Notes under the pieces: generated by a model
Database searches by the model: none
What the model saw: the letters and a program-made list of their open reading frames with translations, nothing else
What the model was told of the DNA's origin: nothing
Shown: piece after piece, positions 15,423-23,914 of the stretch
How the letters are laid out: every line of letters begins with the position of its first letter
Numbering within the stretch: the first letter of the stretch is position 1
NCBI GenBank assembly: GCA_964573255.1
Contig: CAZNJB010000041.1
Location: 1-26,779 of the forward strand
Length of the DNA stretch: 26,779 nt
Reading direction: 5' to 3'
DNA from: CAYNUJ01 sp964573255
GTDB lineage: Bacteria; Bacteroidota; Ignavibacteria; Ignavibacteriales; Melioribacteraceae
Translations under genes and position numbers: made by a program

Positions 15423-15983
15423 ATGGAAGTAAAAAGAAATCCTAAAATATTGAAGAAAGAAAGCACTGCATTATTGATTATTGACATTCAAGAAAGAATA
15501 TTGAATGTAATGCAAAACAAAGAAAATGTTATAGAAAATACATTAAAGCTTGTAAAAGGATTTAAAACACTCGAACTACCGATTTATTATACCGAGCAGT
15601 ATCCGAAAGGATTAGGAGAAACTGCAGATTCAATTAAGAAAGAAATTGAAGGAACAGCAATTCAAAAAATAACTTTTAGCTGTTCAGGCGCCGGAGAGTT
15701 ATTTCAAGAATTAATAAAAAATGACTTATCACAAATCGTTCTTTGCGGAATTGAATCTCATGTTTGCGTTCAACAAACCGCACTCGATTTATTACATAAC
15801 GGATTCCAAGTTGATATTGCAGCAGACGCTACCAGTTCAAGGAAGGAGATGGATTATATTACCGCTCTCGAAAGGATGCGGAATAACGGATGCGAGGTAA
15901 CAACAACAGAATCGATTCTGTTCGAATTGCTTACTGTATGCGGTACACCTGAATTCAAAGCTATTAGCAAAATAGTTAAATAA
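15423..15983 (+). CDS. Isochorismatase-family cysteine hydrolase (YcaC-like)
   Basis: This 186-aa protein of the isochorismatase/nicotinamidase fold has the catalytic triad in place: Asp21 in LLIIDIQE (18-24), Lys82 in IQKITFSC (80-87) and Cys115 in CGIESHVCVQQTALDL (108-123), including the usual non-prolyl cis-peptide region before ESHVC. Family members hydrolyse isochorismate, nicotinamide, N-carbamoyl compounds or other amides. The sequence resembles the YcaC-like branch, whose substrates are mostly unknown. AAAGGAG sits seven bases upstream of ATG, and the 11-bp gap to the C39-like gene indicates an operon. The nearby ATP-grasp ligase raises the option that it cleaves a related amide. Confidence 0.88.
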   Translation: MEVKRNPKILKKESTALLIIDIQERILNVMQNKENVIENTLKLVKGFKTLELPIYYTEQYPKGLGETADSIKKEIEGTAIQKITFSCSGAGELFQELIKNDLSQIVLCGIESHVCVQQTALDLLHNGFQVDIAADATSSRKEMDYITALERMRNNGCEVTTTESILFELLTVCGTPEFKAISKIVK

Positions 15984-16214
15984 TCAGTTGGGATAAAAAA
16001 TCATTTTAATAGAATATTATTAGTTCTTTGCTAATTACAACATTAATTAATTTTCAAACTGTTGATAATAAATTTAGAACGATTATTCCTAAAGGAAGAT
16101 ACGAAAGCGGAAGACTCCACAAAATTCTTATTGGCTACCAATTGCAAGTGCTATGGTCTACTCATAATAACCCCGGAAAATGCTATTGAAAAAAAACGAA
16201 TGCATAAACGGCTC

Positions 16215-16290
16215 CCCCGATAAAACATGGCTAAGGTTTGAACCTATAAGTTTAAACTTATAGATTCAAACCGGAAGATGTAAATCGGGG
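16215..16290. repeat. Large nested palindrome (possible bidirectional terminator or mobile remnant)
   Basis: The core CTATAAGTTTAAACTTATAG (16244-16263) is a perfect 20-bp palindrome. After one mismatch each side it continues with GGTTTGAA (16235-16242) and TTCAAACC (16265-16272). Farther out, ACAT (16225-16228) faces ATGT (16278-16281), and CCCCGAT (16215-16221) faces ATCGGGG (16284-16290). As RNA it would be a long interrupted hairpin on either strand; there is no strong U-tract right after it. Confidence 0.75.
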
Positions 16291-16333
16291 TTAATTCTTT
16301 GCTGTACTCGGACAATATTATATATCAATATTT

Positions 16334-16357
16334 CAATTATGACTTATTGCATAATTG
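16334..16357. terminator. Weak AT-rich hairpin after sixA
   Basis: CAATTATG (16334-16341) and CATAATTG (16350-16357) form a perfect 8-bp stem with an 8-nt loop, just past the end of the minus-strand sixA gene. On the plus strand it is followed by AGTTTT. It has low GC content, so terminator function is uncertain. Confidence 0.35.
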
Positions 16358-16364
16358 AGTTTTA

Positions 16365-16862
16365 TCAATGATAATATTTTTTCGGATATTCAAAAAATAA
16401 TAATTCCCCTGTACTTGCTTCAACCTTATCCCAGGAATCTACATTCAAATTGATACATACAACCCCTGTTGTTGGTATGTTATCAATATATTTATCAGAG
16501 AGTGCATTGCTAAGGAATGTAATTCCGGGATTGTGGCTGAATAGCATTAAACTATTATATTTATCATCCAGCGAATGAATTATTTCAAAATAACAATCTG
16601 CACGAGATTCGTATAACAATTCGCTGGTAATTAATTTTTCTGCTGGATAGCCTAAATTTTTAGCGAATATCCTTGCAGTAGAATAAGCACGTAATGCAGG
16701 ACTCGAAATCATCAAATCCGGCAAAATATTTTTTTCGGCTAAAAGGCGGGACATATATGGGGCATCCCGCTTTCCCCTTTTATTCAAAGGTCGTTCAAAA
16801 TCATCGAGTTCCTCATATTCCCAACTCGACTTTGCATGACGAACGAGGTACAATGTTTTCAT
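16365..16862 (-). CDS. Histidine phosphatase family protein, SixA-like
   Basis: This 165-aa protein of the histidine phosphatase superfamily has the short SixA architecture. It begins LYLVRHAKSSWEYEELDDFERPLNKRG, with the phosphate-pocket Arg8 and nucleophile His9, then SSPALRAYSTA (Arg58) and MLFSHNPGITFLSNAL (His110), the second catalytic histidine. RHA replaces the common RHG, as is usual in SixA. SixA removes phosphate from histidine residues of phosphotransfer proteins; the partner here is unknown. AAAGG lies upstream of ATG, and the gene begins 10 bp after the HD-PycTM gene, so the two are very likely co-transcribed. Confidence 0.9.
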   Translation of the reverse strand: MKTLYLVRHAKSSWEYEELDDFERPLNKRGKRDAPYMSRLLAEKNILPDLMISSPALRAYSTARIFAKNLGYPAEKLITSELLYESRADCYFEIIHSLDDKYNSLMLFSHNPGITFLSNALSDKYIDNIPTTGVVCINLNVDSWDKVEASTGELLFFEYPKKYYH

Positions 16863-16872
16863 CTGGAACCTT

Positions 16873-18105
16873 TCATAAAATGGATGATAATTCTGTTTGT
16901 CCGGGATTTAAGGCAATAAAAATTGCAAACGTCAGTATCGCAATAATTATTCCGTACATAAAAATATTGTAACAAATCCTTAAATATTTATACTTCCTAC
17001 CAAGTACTTGACCAAGTTGATGGAAATCTTTTATCATACTCTCGTATAAATATTGTTTATCGTTCATCAACTCTGTCATTCCCCAAGTAAATTCGTCAAG
17101 TTTCATATTAAAAAAGTTACCGAAGAAGAGAAGATTAGCTTTTTTATTATGAATATCTTCCTTAGTAAATTTTCCGCTGTTAACGCTGGGGCGCGTAACC
17201 AGAACTGCAAATATAAGAGATGTAAGAGAAACAATAGTCAGAACGATTGTAGGAATTATAAGATGCGGATTAGAATCGAGTTTACTCAAAAGTATTGTTG
17301 CTATTGCGCCAAGTAATAAATTATTTACTATAATCATTATGTTAGCTTTTCTATCCGCCATTAAATTTAATTCAACGTGAGTTCTCATCACGTTCCGGAA
17401 CATTGTTTCAATTACTCGTTCGTTTTTATTTTCTTTTTTCTTCTTCTTTAGTTTCTTCTTTTCAACGGCTATCTTTTCTTTTTCAATCTCTTCAAATTCA
17501 TTTTCTTTTATAATCCTTTTATAGCGCTTTTGAAGTTTTAACAGATTAACATGTTTTTGATCTGTATATTTTTCCTTAGCATATTTAGTGTAGAATTTAT
17601 GGTTTGTGAAAAAATCAATAGTCGTTTTAAGCCAATCTTCTTCGGGGAATAATTCACCGTTTCTTTTTTCTAACTCAATACGATACAATTCATTTTTTTC
17701 GAAAAACTCTTTAGTACCGACATGATGTAAATCGGCATCGCAAAGGATTTCCGAAATTAAATCTTTCGGTTCGGTAGGTATTTTAGTAGCTAAAATAGCA
17801 TTACAAATTTTATCAATCTTTGCACGGGGATAGTCATTTTCGGCAAGAAAATTACGGGCGTATTCAACCGATTTTTCTTCATGTCCCTCAATTATATCGA
17901 CATATCCGGTATCATGAAATGCCGCGGCTATTAGAACCAACTCCTTCTCCTCATCACTGCAGCCGGCGGCATCTGCGAGTATTGCACTAATACGAATTAC
18001 ATCCTTTGTATGCTCAATATCGTGATATAGTCTCTCCGGAGGGTTATTCCTGCGAATTAACTCCAGGGCAAAGTCTTCACTCTGCTTAACTATATTTTCA
18101 TTCAT
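16873..18105 (-). CDS. HD-domain protein with C-terminal PycTM-like (DUF5706) membrane domain
   Basis: Two modules are seen. Residues 1-200 form an HD-type metal phosphohydrolase: LYHDIEHTKDV (His28, His32), AAAFHDTGY (His64-Asp65) and CDADLHHVG (Asp124). After a highly charged linker with a lysine run (about 205-232) comes ELNLMADRKANIMIIVNNLLLG, two transmembrane helices (about 255-276 and 281-304), NLLFFGNFF, and a third hydrophobic segment (about 378-400). The C-terminal module resembles PycTM/DUF5706, the membrane effector of Pycsar cyclic-pyrimidine immunity. No cyclase gene is adjacent, so defence function is not shown. I chose ATG at 18105, since the earlier in-frame TTG (18126) adds only seven residues. 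It is 10 bp upstream of the SixA-like gene and lies downstream of the cco operon. Confidence 0.82.
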   Translation of the reverse strand: MNENIVKQSEDFALELIRRNNPPERLYHDIEHTKDVIRISAILADAAGCSDEEKELVLIAAAFHDTGYVDIIEGHEEKSVEYARNFLAENDYPRAKIDKICNAILATKIPTEPKDLISEILCDADLHHVGTKEFFEKNELYRIELEKRNGELFPEEDWLKTTIDFFTNHKFYTKYAKEKYTDQKHVNLLKLQKRYKRIIKENEFEEIEKEKIAVEKKKLKKKKKENKNERVIETMFRNVMRTHVELNLMADRKANIMIIVNNLLLGAIATILLSKLDSNPHLIIPTIVLTIVSLTSLIFAVLVTRPSVNSGKFTKEDIHNKKANLLFFGNFFNMKLDEFTWGMTELMNDKQYLYESMIKDFHQLGQVLGRKYKYLRICYNIFMYGIIIAILTFAIFIALNPGQTELSSIL

Positions 18106-18195
18106 CCAAATTTTCCGATTAATCAATTATTCTTCATTCAAGTTAAGAATTTTACTCGATATACTCAATCCGGTCGAATCACATCATTGATAACT

Positions 18196-18900
18196 TTATT
18201 GGCAATATCTTTCTGCCGGTTGGACTGTTTTTAATTTCGGGCTAACATATGGTATGCCTAAATTCAATCCTCTAAGAATGAATAATACAGCCATTAATGC
18301 TGCCAAATAAGGAATGATTTTATTTATTTTTTTTCGGAGACTTAAATTTATTTTATTGCCTGCCATAGAAGTTATTAACATTGCCGGGAATGTTCCTAAA
18401 CCAAAAAATGTCATGAATAACATAGAATTATGCGGCTCGCCTAAAGCGATTGCTCCGCTTAATCCCATATAAACAAACCCGCAAGGAAGTAGTCCATTAA
18501 TCAATCCGATTACAAATAGAGAAAAGACAGATTTACTTTTTATGAAATAACCTAAAGAATTTTTTATTTTAGCATTAAATTGAAGTACAAATCCAAATTG
18601 AATAATCTTAGTTTTGATTTTGCGTGGTAAAAGAAGATATATCAAAATAATTATTCCGATAGCAATCGACATATATTGCTGAAATCCGCTTATAACGAAT
18701 CTGCTGCCCAATAAACCGAAAAGGAATCCTAATGCGGAATAAGTGATAATTCTTCCTATATTATAAAGAATCCTGGATAACAGCCTTATTGCAAAAGTCT
18801 TTCCGGCTACAGGAAGGATTAAAGCAATTGGCCCGCACATTCCAACACAGTGGAAACTGCCGAAAAAACCAATCGCTAATCCGGTAAGGAGTTCTGTCAT
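18196..18900 (-). CDS. Sulfite exporter TauE/SafE-like (DsbD_2/UreH-type) membrane protein of the cco locus
   Basis: This 234-aa polytopic membrane protein has about six transmembrane segments. The first helix carries GFFGSFHCVGMCGPIAL (11-27) with a Cys-x3-Cys pair; the second half repeats a related pattern in INGLLPCGFVYMGLSGA. These features belong to the DsbD-like/UreH-type transmembrane family often placed directly after ccoG/ccoH and thought to help copper supply or cbb3 assembly. The ATG overlaps the stop of the preceding ccoH-like gene in a TAATG junction. The exact transported substrate is unknown; the sulfite-exporter label is only a family name. Confidence 0.85.
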   Translation of the reverse strand: MTELLTGLAIGFFGSFHCVGMCGPIALILPVAGKTFAIRLLSRILYNIGRIITYSALGFLFGLLGSRFVISGFQQYMSIAIGIIILIYLLLPRKIKTKIIQFGFVLQFNAKIKNSLGYFIKSKSVFSLFVIGLINGLLPCGFVYMGLSGAIALGEPHNSMLFMTFFGLGTFPAMLITSMAGNKINLSLRKKINKIIPYLAALMAVLFILRGLNLGIPYVSPKLKTVQPAERYCQ

Positions 18901-19340
18901 TATAAAAACAATTTAAATTCGTTAAAATATTTTACGGATTTTACACGCCAGTCAACCTTTATCTTCCAATATCCTCTCATCAATTTTTCGGTATCAATTT
19001 TCATTGTATATGTACTGTCTAATTCAATTTCCTGCAAAACATCCAATTTCTCATCCGAGGGACGATATAAATGAACTTCTCCTTTTATTTCATTATAAGG
19101 AAACAGCTTCGGAAATTTTAATGAAACGGAATTTTCTTGTTGCATAAATTCCACTTTTTCGGCAAGTGCGTTGGTTCTATTTATAGAATTAATTCTTTCC
19201 TGATAATCTAGTTCCTTCTCATAATAATCATCAGTCACCAACTCAACATCCATATTCATCATATATACAGTCATACTAACCGATATAATTACAAAGAGGA
19301 TATAAACAATTGCTATGTTTGTTCCCCAGTTGAGTTTCAT
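18900..19340 (-). CDS. ccoH: CcoH/FixH-like cbb3 oxidase assembly protein
   Basis: This 146-aa bitopic membrane protein has an N-terminal transmembrane helix (about 8-28: IAIVYILFVIISVSMTVYMM) followed by DVELVTDDYYEKELDYQERINSINR, the YY-KE-YQ-I pattern of FixH proteins, and a C-terminal beta-rich periplasmic domain with RGYWKIKVDW. FixH/CcoH is needed for stable assembly of cbb3 oxidase. It overlaps ccoG by four bases (ATGA) and the SafE-like gene by one base, so it is embedded in the operon. Confidence 0.88.
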   Translation of the reverse strand: MKLNWGTNIAIVYILFVIISVSMTVYMMNMDVELVTDDYYEKELDYQERINSINRTNALAEKVEFMQQENSVSLKFPKLFPYNEIKGEVHLYRPSDEKLDVLQEIELDSTYTMKIDTEKLMRGYWKIKVDWRVKSVKYFNEFKLFL

Positions 19341-20740
19341 TTATTTTTTTTCTTTCTATTTATTTTTCCTAAAAATGAAGTTTTAACTAAATCGATAACC
19401 TTATCACCAGCTTTTACTTCTATAATTATCGGTGTATTAACTTTTTTAATTTTATCCTTAGGTATGATTACTAAGAATTTACCTTCTGCAACTTCTTGCG
19501 GGGCAACATTTAAATCGTGCCCAATTAATTTAATTTCACCTTCAATATTTTTTAATTTCAATTCGACTTTAATCGGATTGAAAGTTTTATTAATAAATTT
19601 GACATCATATAAATTACTTAATCTGTTATTAGGCTGTTCCTGGGAAAGTAATCCGGGCGTTCTTAAAATTGTAAATTCGATTTCAGAACGGGACATGAAA
19701 AGTCCTGTAAACAATGAAAGTAATATTACCAAAACTACCGAATACCCAATAGCACGAGGAGTAAATTTCTTACGCACTTTAGAAATAATTTCGTTCTTGG
19801 AAGCGTATCTAATTAATCCTCTGGGCTTGCCTATTTTTTCCATCACTGCATCACAGGCATCTATGCATGCAGTACAGTTAACACATTCCAATTGGGTTCC
19901 GTTTCGTATGTCAATTCCAGTAGGACAAACATCAACACACAAACGGCAGTCGATACAATCCCCTTTAACGCGTTCTTCGCCTCTTTTGAGCTTTCCTCGC
20001 GGTTCTCCCCTTACGTGATCATAAGCAATAACAATCGAGTTTTGGTCGAGCATTACGCCTTGAAGTCTACCGTAAGGACAAACCATAGTACATACTTGTT
20101 CGCGAAAGCGAGCAAAGACGGCATAAAAGACGAAAGAAAATATAGTTATCAGAATCAGACCTGATAAATGTTCGGATGGCGGAGCGGTAACGATTTCAAT
20201 CAATTTATCTCCGCCTATAATCCAAGCGAGAAATATATTTGAGATAAAAAATGATATTCCGTAAAAAATTATATGCTTGCTAACTTTCTTGAATATCTTT
20301 TTTCTATCCCAAGGGGAATTGTTTAATGCCCTTTGTTGACGAGCATCTCCCTCAATCCAATATTCAACTTTACGGAATACCATTTCCATAAATATTGTTT
20401 GAGGGCACAGCCAACCGCAAAATATTCTACCGTAAACAACCGTAAATAGAAATATAAATACAAATGTTGCTATCATCAAAAGCACGAAAAGATAAAAATC
20501 GTGCGGACCAAAGGGCACCCCGAAAATCACAAAATGACGTTCGAGAAAATTTAACATCATAAGCGGATGACCTTCTATTTTTATAAAAGGTGCCGCTATT
20601 AAAAATGCAATAAGGAAGATACTTAAAATTGTTCTTGCTGTATAGTATCTTCCTTTTGGTTTCTTGGGATAAATCCAAACACGCTCTCCCTCCTTAGTTA
20701 CAGTATAAAGGGAATCGCGATAGGAGTCATTCTTTTCCAT
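19337..20740 (-). CDS. ccoG: Cytochrome c oxidase accessory protein CcoG (FixG/RdxA)
   Basis: This 467-aa membrane iron-sulfur protein is linked to copper reduction and delivery for cbb3 oxidase. Visible features are transmembrane helices near 36-52, 82-103, 157-175, 193-210 and 332-349; CGWLCP (108-113) and CTMVCPYG (217-224); two 4Fe-4S motifs, CIDCRLCVDVCP (262-273) and CVNCTACIDAC (286-296); and a C-terminal periplasmic immunoglobulin-like domain (about 355-460). Length and order match the family. It follows ccoP after 16 bp and overlaps ccoH by 4 bp. Confidence 0.95.
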   Translation of the reverse strand: MEKNDSYRDSLYTVTKEGERVWIYPKKPKGRYYTARTILSIFLIAFLIAAPFIKIEGHPLMMLNFLERHFVIFGVPFGPHDFYLFVLLMIATFVFIFLFTVVYGRIFCGWLCPQTIFMEMVFRKVEYWIEGDARQQRALNNSPWDRKKIFKKVSKHIIFYGISFFISNIFLAWIIGGDKLIEIVTAPPSEHLSGLILITIFSFVFYAVFARFREQVCTMVCPYGRLQGVMLDQNSIVIAYDHVRGEPRGKLKRGEERVKGDCIDCRLCVDVCPTGIDIRNGTQLECVNCTACIDACDAVMEKIGKPRGLIRYASKNEIISKVRKKFTPRAIGYSVVLVILLSLFTGLFMSRSEIEFTILRTPGLLSQEQPNNRLSNLYDVKFINKTFNPIKVELKLKNIEGEIKLIGHDLNVAPQEVAEGKFLVIIPKDKIKKVNTPIIIEVKAGDKVIDLVKTSFLGKINRKKKNK

Positions 20741-20756
20741 AATTTCAATCCATATT

Positions 20757-21578
20757 TTATGTTCCGGAATTTTCCGCTGCGTTCTCCTCTATATATTTCT
20801 CCCCTTGTGGTTCCTTAGCGTTAGGTGGATTTGTCCCTTGCAAAGACAATATATAACTTGCTACTTCTTGAATTTTTTTCGGTCCTAACTGAGATTGCCA
20901 GCTGATCATTCCCCTTTGAGGAACACCATATTTAATGGTCTTAAATACATTTTTTATTCCTCCGCCATGAAGCCAGTACTCGTCAGTGAGATTCGGACCA
21001 ACGCCTCCCTCGCCATTGTTTCCATGGCAGGAAGAACAGTTCTTCATAAATATATCCTTTCCACTGGCTAATGCACCGGCGTCTGTGAGCTGCACTACAT
21101 TATCTTCGTTAACAAAGACACCGCTTCTGACTAAAATTTCTCTTTGAATTCTTGCCTGTTCCATTTCGGCATTATATTCACCGATAGATGACCAATCTGT
21201 TATAACGTGGAAATAAATCAAATATACAATAGCGAAAGTTATAGTACCGTAAAAGAGAAAGTTGAACCACGGTGGAACAGGATTATCCAATTCACGAATT
21301 CCGTCGTAATTATGATCCATTAGAACTTCTTTTTCTCTATCCAACGGTGTAGCTCTTGTCATTTTTTCTTTAAATACAACAAAAGGACGGAGGAAATATT
21401 CACCGTTGTAATCATTCTTCTCGGAATAAACAAGGGCTAACCAAAGCACAAAGATTATCAGTAGAATTGAAAATCCAATAATATATGCCACTGCAGGGTC
21501 ACGAGTTTCTTCCTCTGCAGCAAATATCGGCGCCTGTAATAGGAATAACAATAATGCTATAAACTTATATCTTTTCAT
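20757..21578 (-). CDS. ccoP: cbb3-type cytochrome c oxidase subunit III (CcoP), mono-heme form
   Basis: This 273-aa subunit passes electrons to the catalytic subunit. It has a signal-peptide-like N-terminus (MKRYKFIALLLFLLQAPIFA), a transmembrane segment (about 30-51), the CcoP_N-type region with DNPVPPWFNFLFYGTITFA (98-116) overlapping a second transmembrane helix (about 105-125), and one cytochrome c domain with CSSCH (181-185), GGVGPNL (191-197) and the likely axial Met224. Classical proteobacterial CcoP has two CxxCH motifs; only one is present here, which I recall being usual in FCB organisms. It sits one base after ccoQ and is followed by ccoG. Confidence 0.93.
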   Translation of the reverse strand: MKRYKFIALLLFLLQAPIFAAEEETRDPAVAYIIGFSILLIIFVLWLALVYSEKNDYNGEYFLRPFVVFKEKMTRATPLDREKEVLMDHNYDGIRELDNPVPPWFNFLFYGTITFAIVYLIYFHVITDWSSIGEYNAEMEQARIQREILVRSGVFVNEDNVVQLTDAGALASGKDIFMKNCSSCHGNNGEGGVGPNLTDEYWLHGGGIKNVFKTIKYGVPQRGMISWQSQLGPKKIQEVASYILSLQGTNPPNAKEPQGEKYIEENAAENSGT

Positions 21579-21579
21579 A

Positions 21580-21765
21580 TTATTTCTCTGTTTTATTTTC
21601 CAATTCGTTTGAATTTAGAGGAATATTATTAATTTCTTCTGCTAATTTTTTATCCATCCGAAGAGTTCTCACCAATATTATCGTGAATATTACAAAAAAT
21701 AATATCAGCGAGAACTCAGGATATTTAGCAACGTCTTCAATTGAACTTAAATAATTAGAAAACAT
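21580..21765 (-). CDS. ccoQ: CcoQ-like small subunit of cbb3 oxidase
   Basis: This 61-aa protein has a single transmembrane helix (about 16-33, PEFSLILFFVIFTIILV) and a charged cytoplasmic tail (RTLRMDKKLAEEI...). CcoQ proteins are poorly conserved, so the call rests on size, topology and exact position between ccoNO (4-bp gap) and ccoP (1-bp gap). Confidence 0.75.
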   Translation of the reverse strand: MFSNYLSSIEDVAKYPEFSLILFFVIFTIILVRTLRMDKKLAEEINNIPLNSNELENKTEK

Positions 21766-21769
21766 AATT

Positions 21770-23890
21770 TTATTTATCCTTTCCGGCTTTTATATCAGTA
21801 CCTAAACGTTGCAGATAAGCAATAAGAGCAATTACTTCTTTATTAGGCTCAATAAAAATACCATTATCGAGCAAATCATCAGCAATTTGCTCTGCTTGTT
21901 TATTAAGGTCTTCAACTGCAAAATCTTCGTATCCTTCTTCATAAGGAACACCAAGTGTTCTCATGGCGCTTATTTTTTTAGGTGTAAGATCTGTATTCAA
22001 ATCTTGCTCAAGCAGCCATGGATACGACGGCATAATTGACCCGGGCGACATTGAACGCGGGTTCTCCAAATGGAGATAATGCCAAAGATTTGAGTATTTA
22101 CCTCCTACTCTGTGCAAATCCGGACCCGTACGTTTAGATCCCCATAAGAATGGATGATCGTAAACAAACTCGCCGGCTTTGGAATATTCTCCGTAACGCT
22201 CTGTTTCGGAACGGAACGGACGAACCAATTGAGAGTGACATACATTACATCCTTCTCTAATATAGATGTCACGTCCCTCCAATTCCAGAGGAGTATACGG
22301 TTTTACGCTTGCAATTGTAGGTATATTAGATTTTACCAAGAAAGAAGGAATCATTTCAACCAGCGATCCGAAAAGGATTGCAATTGTAGCCAGAATAGTG
22401 AATTGAACAGGACGTTTTTCCAGCCAGCGGTGAACCATTCCTTTTTTCATCTTATCATTTTCTAATACTAAAGCCGGGGCTTCAGCTTCGACTTCGTATT
22501 CAAAGTTTCCTTGTTTAACCGTTTTAATCAGGTTGTATGTTAATAATATCATTCCACTGAAATATATCAATCCACCGATTGCGCGGATCATATACATCGG
22601 AATGATTTGAATTACTGTTTCCAAGAAGTTTGGATACTGGAGAACTCCCATCGGAGTGAATTGTTTCCACATTAAAGACTGTGCAATTCCAGCCCAATAC
22701 ATTGAAGAAGCATATATAACAATACCCAAAGTACCGAGCCAGAAATGTATATTGGCTAATTTTTTGGAGTAAAGTTTGGTTCTATATAGAACCGGTACAA
22801 GCCAATACAACATACCGAATGTAAGGAATCCGTTCCAACCTAATGCACCAACGTGAACGTGAGAAATAATCCAATCGGTAAAGTGAGCAATTGCATTCAC
22901 GTTCTTGAGCGAAAGCATCGGTCCTTCGAATGTTGCCATACCATAAGCAGTTACTGCAACTACAAAAAACTTAAGAACCGGATCATCCCTTACTCTATCC
23001 CATGCTCCGCGAAGGGTGAGCAATCCGTTCAACATTCCACCCCAGGAAGGAGCAATAAGCATTATTGAAAAAACCGTTCCTAATGATTGTGCCCAATCAG
23101 GCAATGCGGTATAAAGCAAGTGATGCGGACCTGCCCAGATATAGATAAATATCAATGCCCAAAAATGAAGTATTGAAAGTTTGTAACTATATACCGGACG
23201 ATTAGCCGCTTTTGGTAAGTAATAATACATCAGTCCTAAGTAAGGCGTGGTTAAAAAGAACGCCACAGCATTATGTCCGTACCACCATTGAACTAATGCA
23301 TCCTGTACACCGGCGTATAAAGAATAACTTTTTAGGAATGAAACCGGTAATTCGAATGAGTTAACAACGTGAAGAACAGTTACCGTTACGAATGTTGCAA
23401 TGTAGAACCAAATAGCAACATACATATGTTTTTCACGTCTCTTTATAATGGTTCCAAACATATTAATACCGAAAGTAAGCCAAACAACCGCAATAGCAAT
23501 ATCTATCGGCCATTCTAATTCGGCATATTCTTTACTGGTGGTATAACCCAGTACTAAAGTTATAGCTGCAGAAACAATTATTGCCTGCCAGCCCCAGAAA
23601 TGAAATTTACTCAAGAAATCACTATACATTCTTGCTTTTGTTAATCTTTGAAGAGAATAATACACTCCAGCAAAGATTGCATTACCAACAAAAGCAAAGA
23701 TTACTGCATTTGTGTGCAACGGGCGAATACGACCAAATGTTACATATTGCAGATTTAAGTTTAATTCCGGAATGAATAATTGAAAAGCAATTATCAATCC
23801 GACCAACATCCCAACTATTCCCCAGAAGACAGTTGCGAATGTGAAGTGTCTTACAATATCATTGTCGTATCGGAATCTTTCGACATTCAT
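21770..23890 (-). CDS. ccoNO: Fused cbb3-type cytochrome c oxidase subunits I and II (CcoN-CcoO)
   Basis: This 706-aa fusion forms the core of a high-affinity proton-pumping oxidase. Residues ~1-465 are CcoN: heme ligand His59 (RPLHTNA), CuB ligands His206 (WYGHNAVAF) and His256-His257 (GPHHLLYT), the cross-linked tyrosine position Tyr316 (YGMATFEGP), and heme ligands His344/His346 (SHVHVGALGWNG). After a linker (466-495) and one transmembrane helix (~497-515) comes CcoO: CNVCH (548-552), SQLVRPFRSETERYGEYSKAGE, GSKRTGPDLHRVGGKYS and axial Met620 in GSIMPSYPWLL. All expected metal ligands are intact. The separate ccoN and ccoO genes of Proteobacteria are joined in frame here, a form known in FCB bacteria. 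Confidence 0.97.
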   Translation of the reverse strand: MNVERFRYDNDIVRHFTFATVFWGIVGMLVGLIIAFQLFIPELNLNLQYVTFGRIRPLHTNAVIFAFVGNAIFAGVYYSLQRLTKARMYSDFLSKFHFWGWQAIIVSAAITLVLGYTTSKEYAELEWPIDIAIAVVWLTFGINMFGTIIKRREKHMYVAIWFYIATFVTVTVLHVVNSFELPVSFLKSYSLYAGVQDALVQWWYGHNAVAFFLTTPYLGLMYYYLPKAANRPVYSYKLSILHFWALIFIYIWAGPHHLLYTALPDWAQSLGTVFSIMLIAPSWGGMLNGLLTLRGAWDRVRDDPVLKFFVVAVTAYGMATFEGPMLSLKNVNAIAHFTDWIISHVHVGALGWNGFLTFGMLYWLVPVLYRTKLYSKKLANIHFWLGTLGIVIYASSMYWAGIAQSLMWKQFTPMGVLQYPNFLETVIQIIPMYMIRAIGGLIYFSGMILLTYNLIKTVKQGNFEYEVEAEAPALVLENDKMKKGMVHRWLEKRPVQFTILATIAILFGSLVEMIPSFLVKSNIPTIASVKPYTPLELEGRDIYIREGCNVCHSQLVRPFRSETERYGEYSKAGEFVYDHPFLWGSKRTGPDLHRVGGKYSNLWHYLHLENPRSMSPGSIMPSYPWLLEQDLNTDLTPKKISAMRTLGVPYEEGYEDFAVEDLNKQAEQIADDLLDNGIFIEPNKEVIALIAYLQRLGTDIKAGKDK

Positions 23891-23914
23891 ATTATGAAGC
23901 TCCGTAATTGATTA

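Larger units (their letters stand above)
15984..16364. other. Non-coding gap between convergent genes
   Basis: This stretch of 381 bp has no supported gene. Short open frames through 16080-16220 show no family resemblance I can name, so any decayed gene here is speculative. It contains the nested palindrome at 16215-16290 and a small hairpin at 16334-16357. Confidence 0.5.

Noticed and set aside
16080..16221. Possible decayed transposase or other pseudogene left of the palindrome
   Set aside because: All short translations were checked by eye and none carries a recognisable motif; base composition alone is not enough.
16873..18105. Complete Pycsar defence system
   Set aside because: No nucleotide cyclase gene lies next to the PycTM-like protein; neighbours are SixA and cbb3 assembly genes.
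18106..18126. TTG start for the HD-PycTM gene
   Set aside because: It adds only seven residues with no conserved pattern, while ATG at 18105 has GGA/GG upstream and starts at the expected helix.
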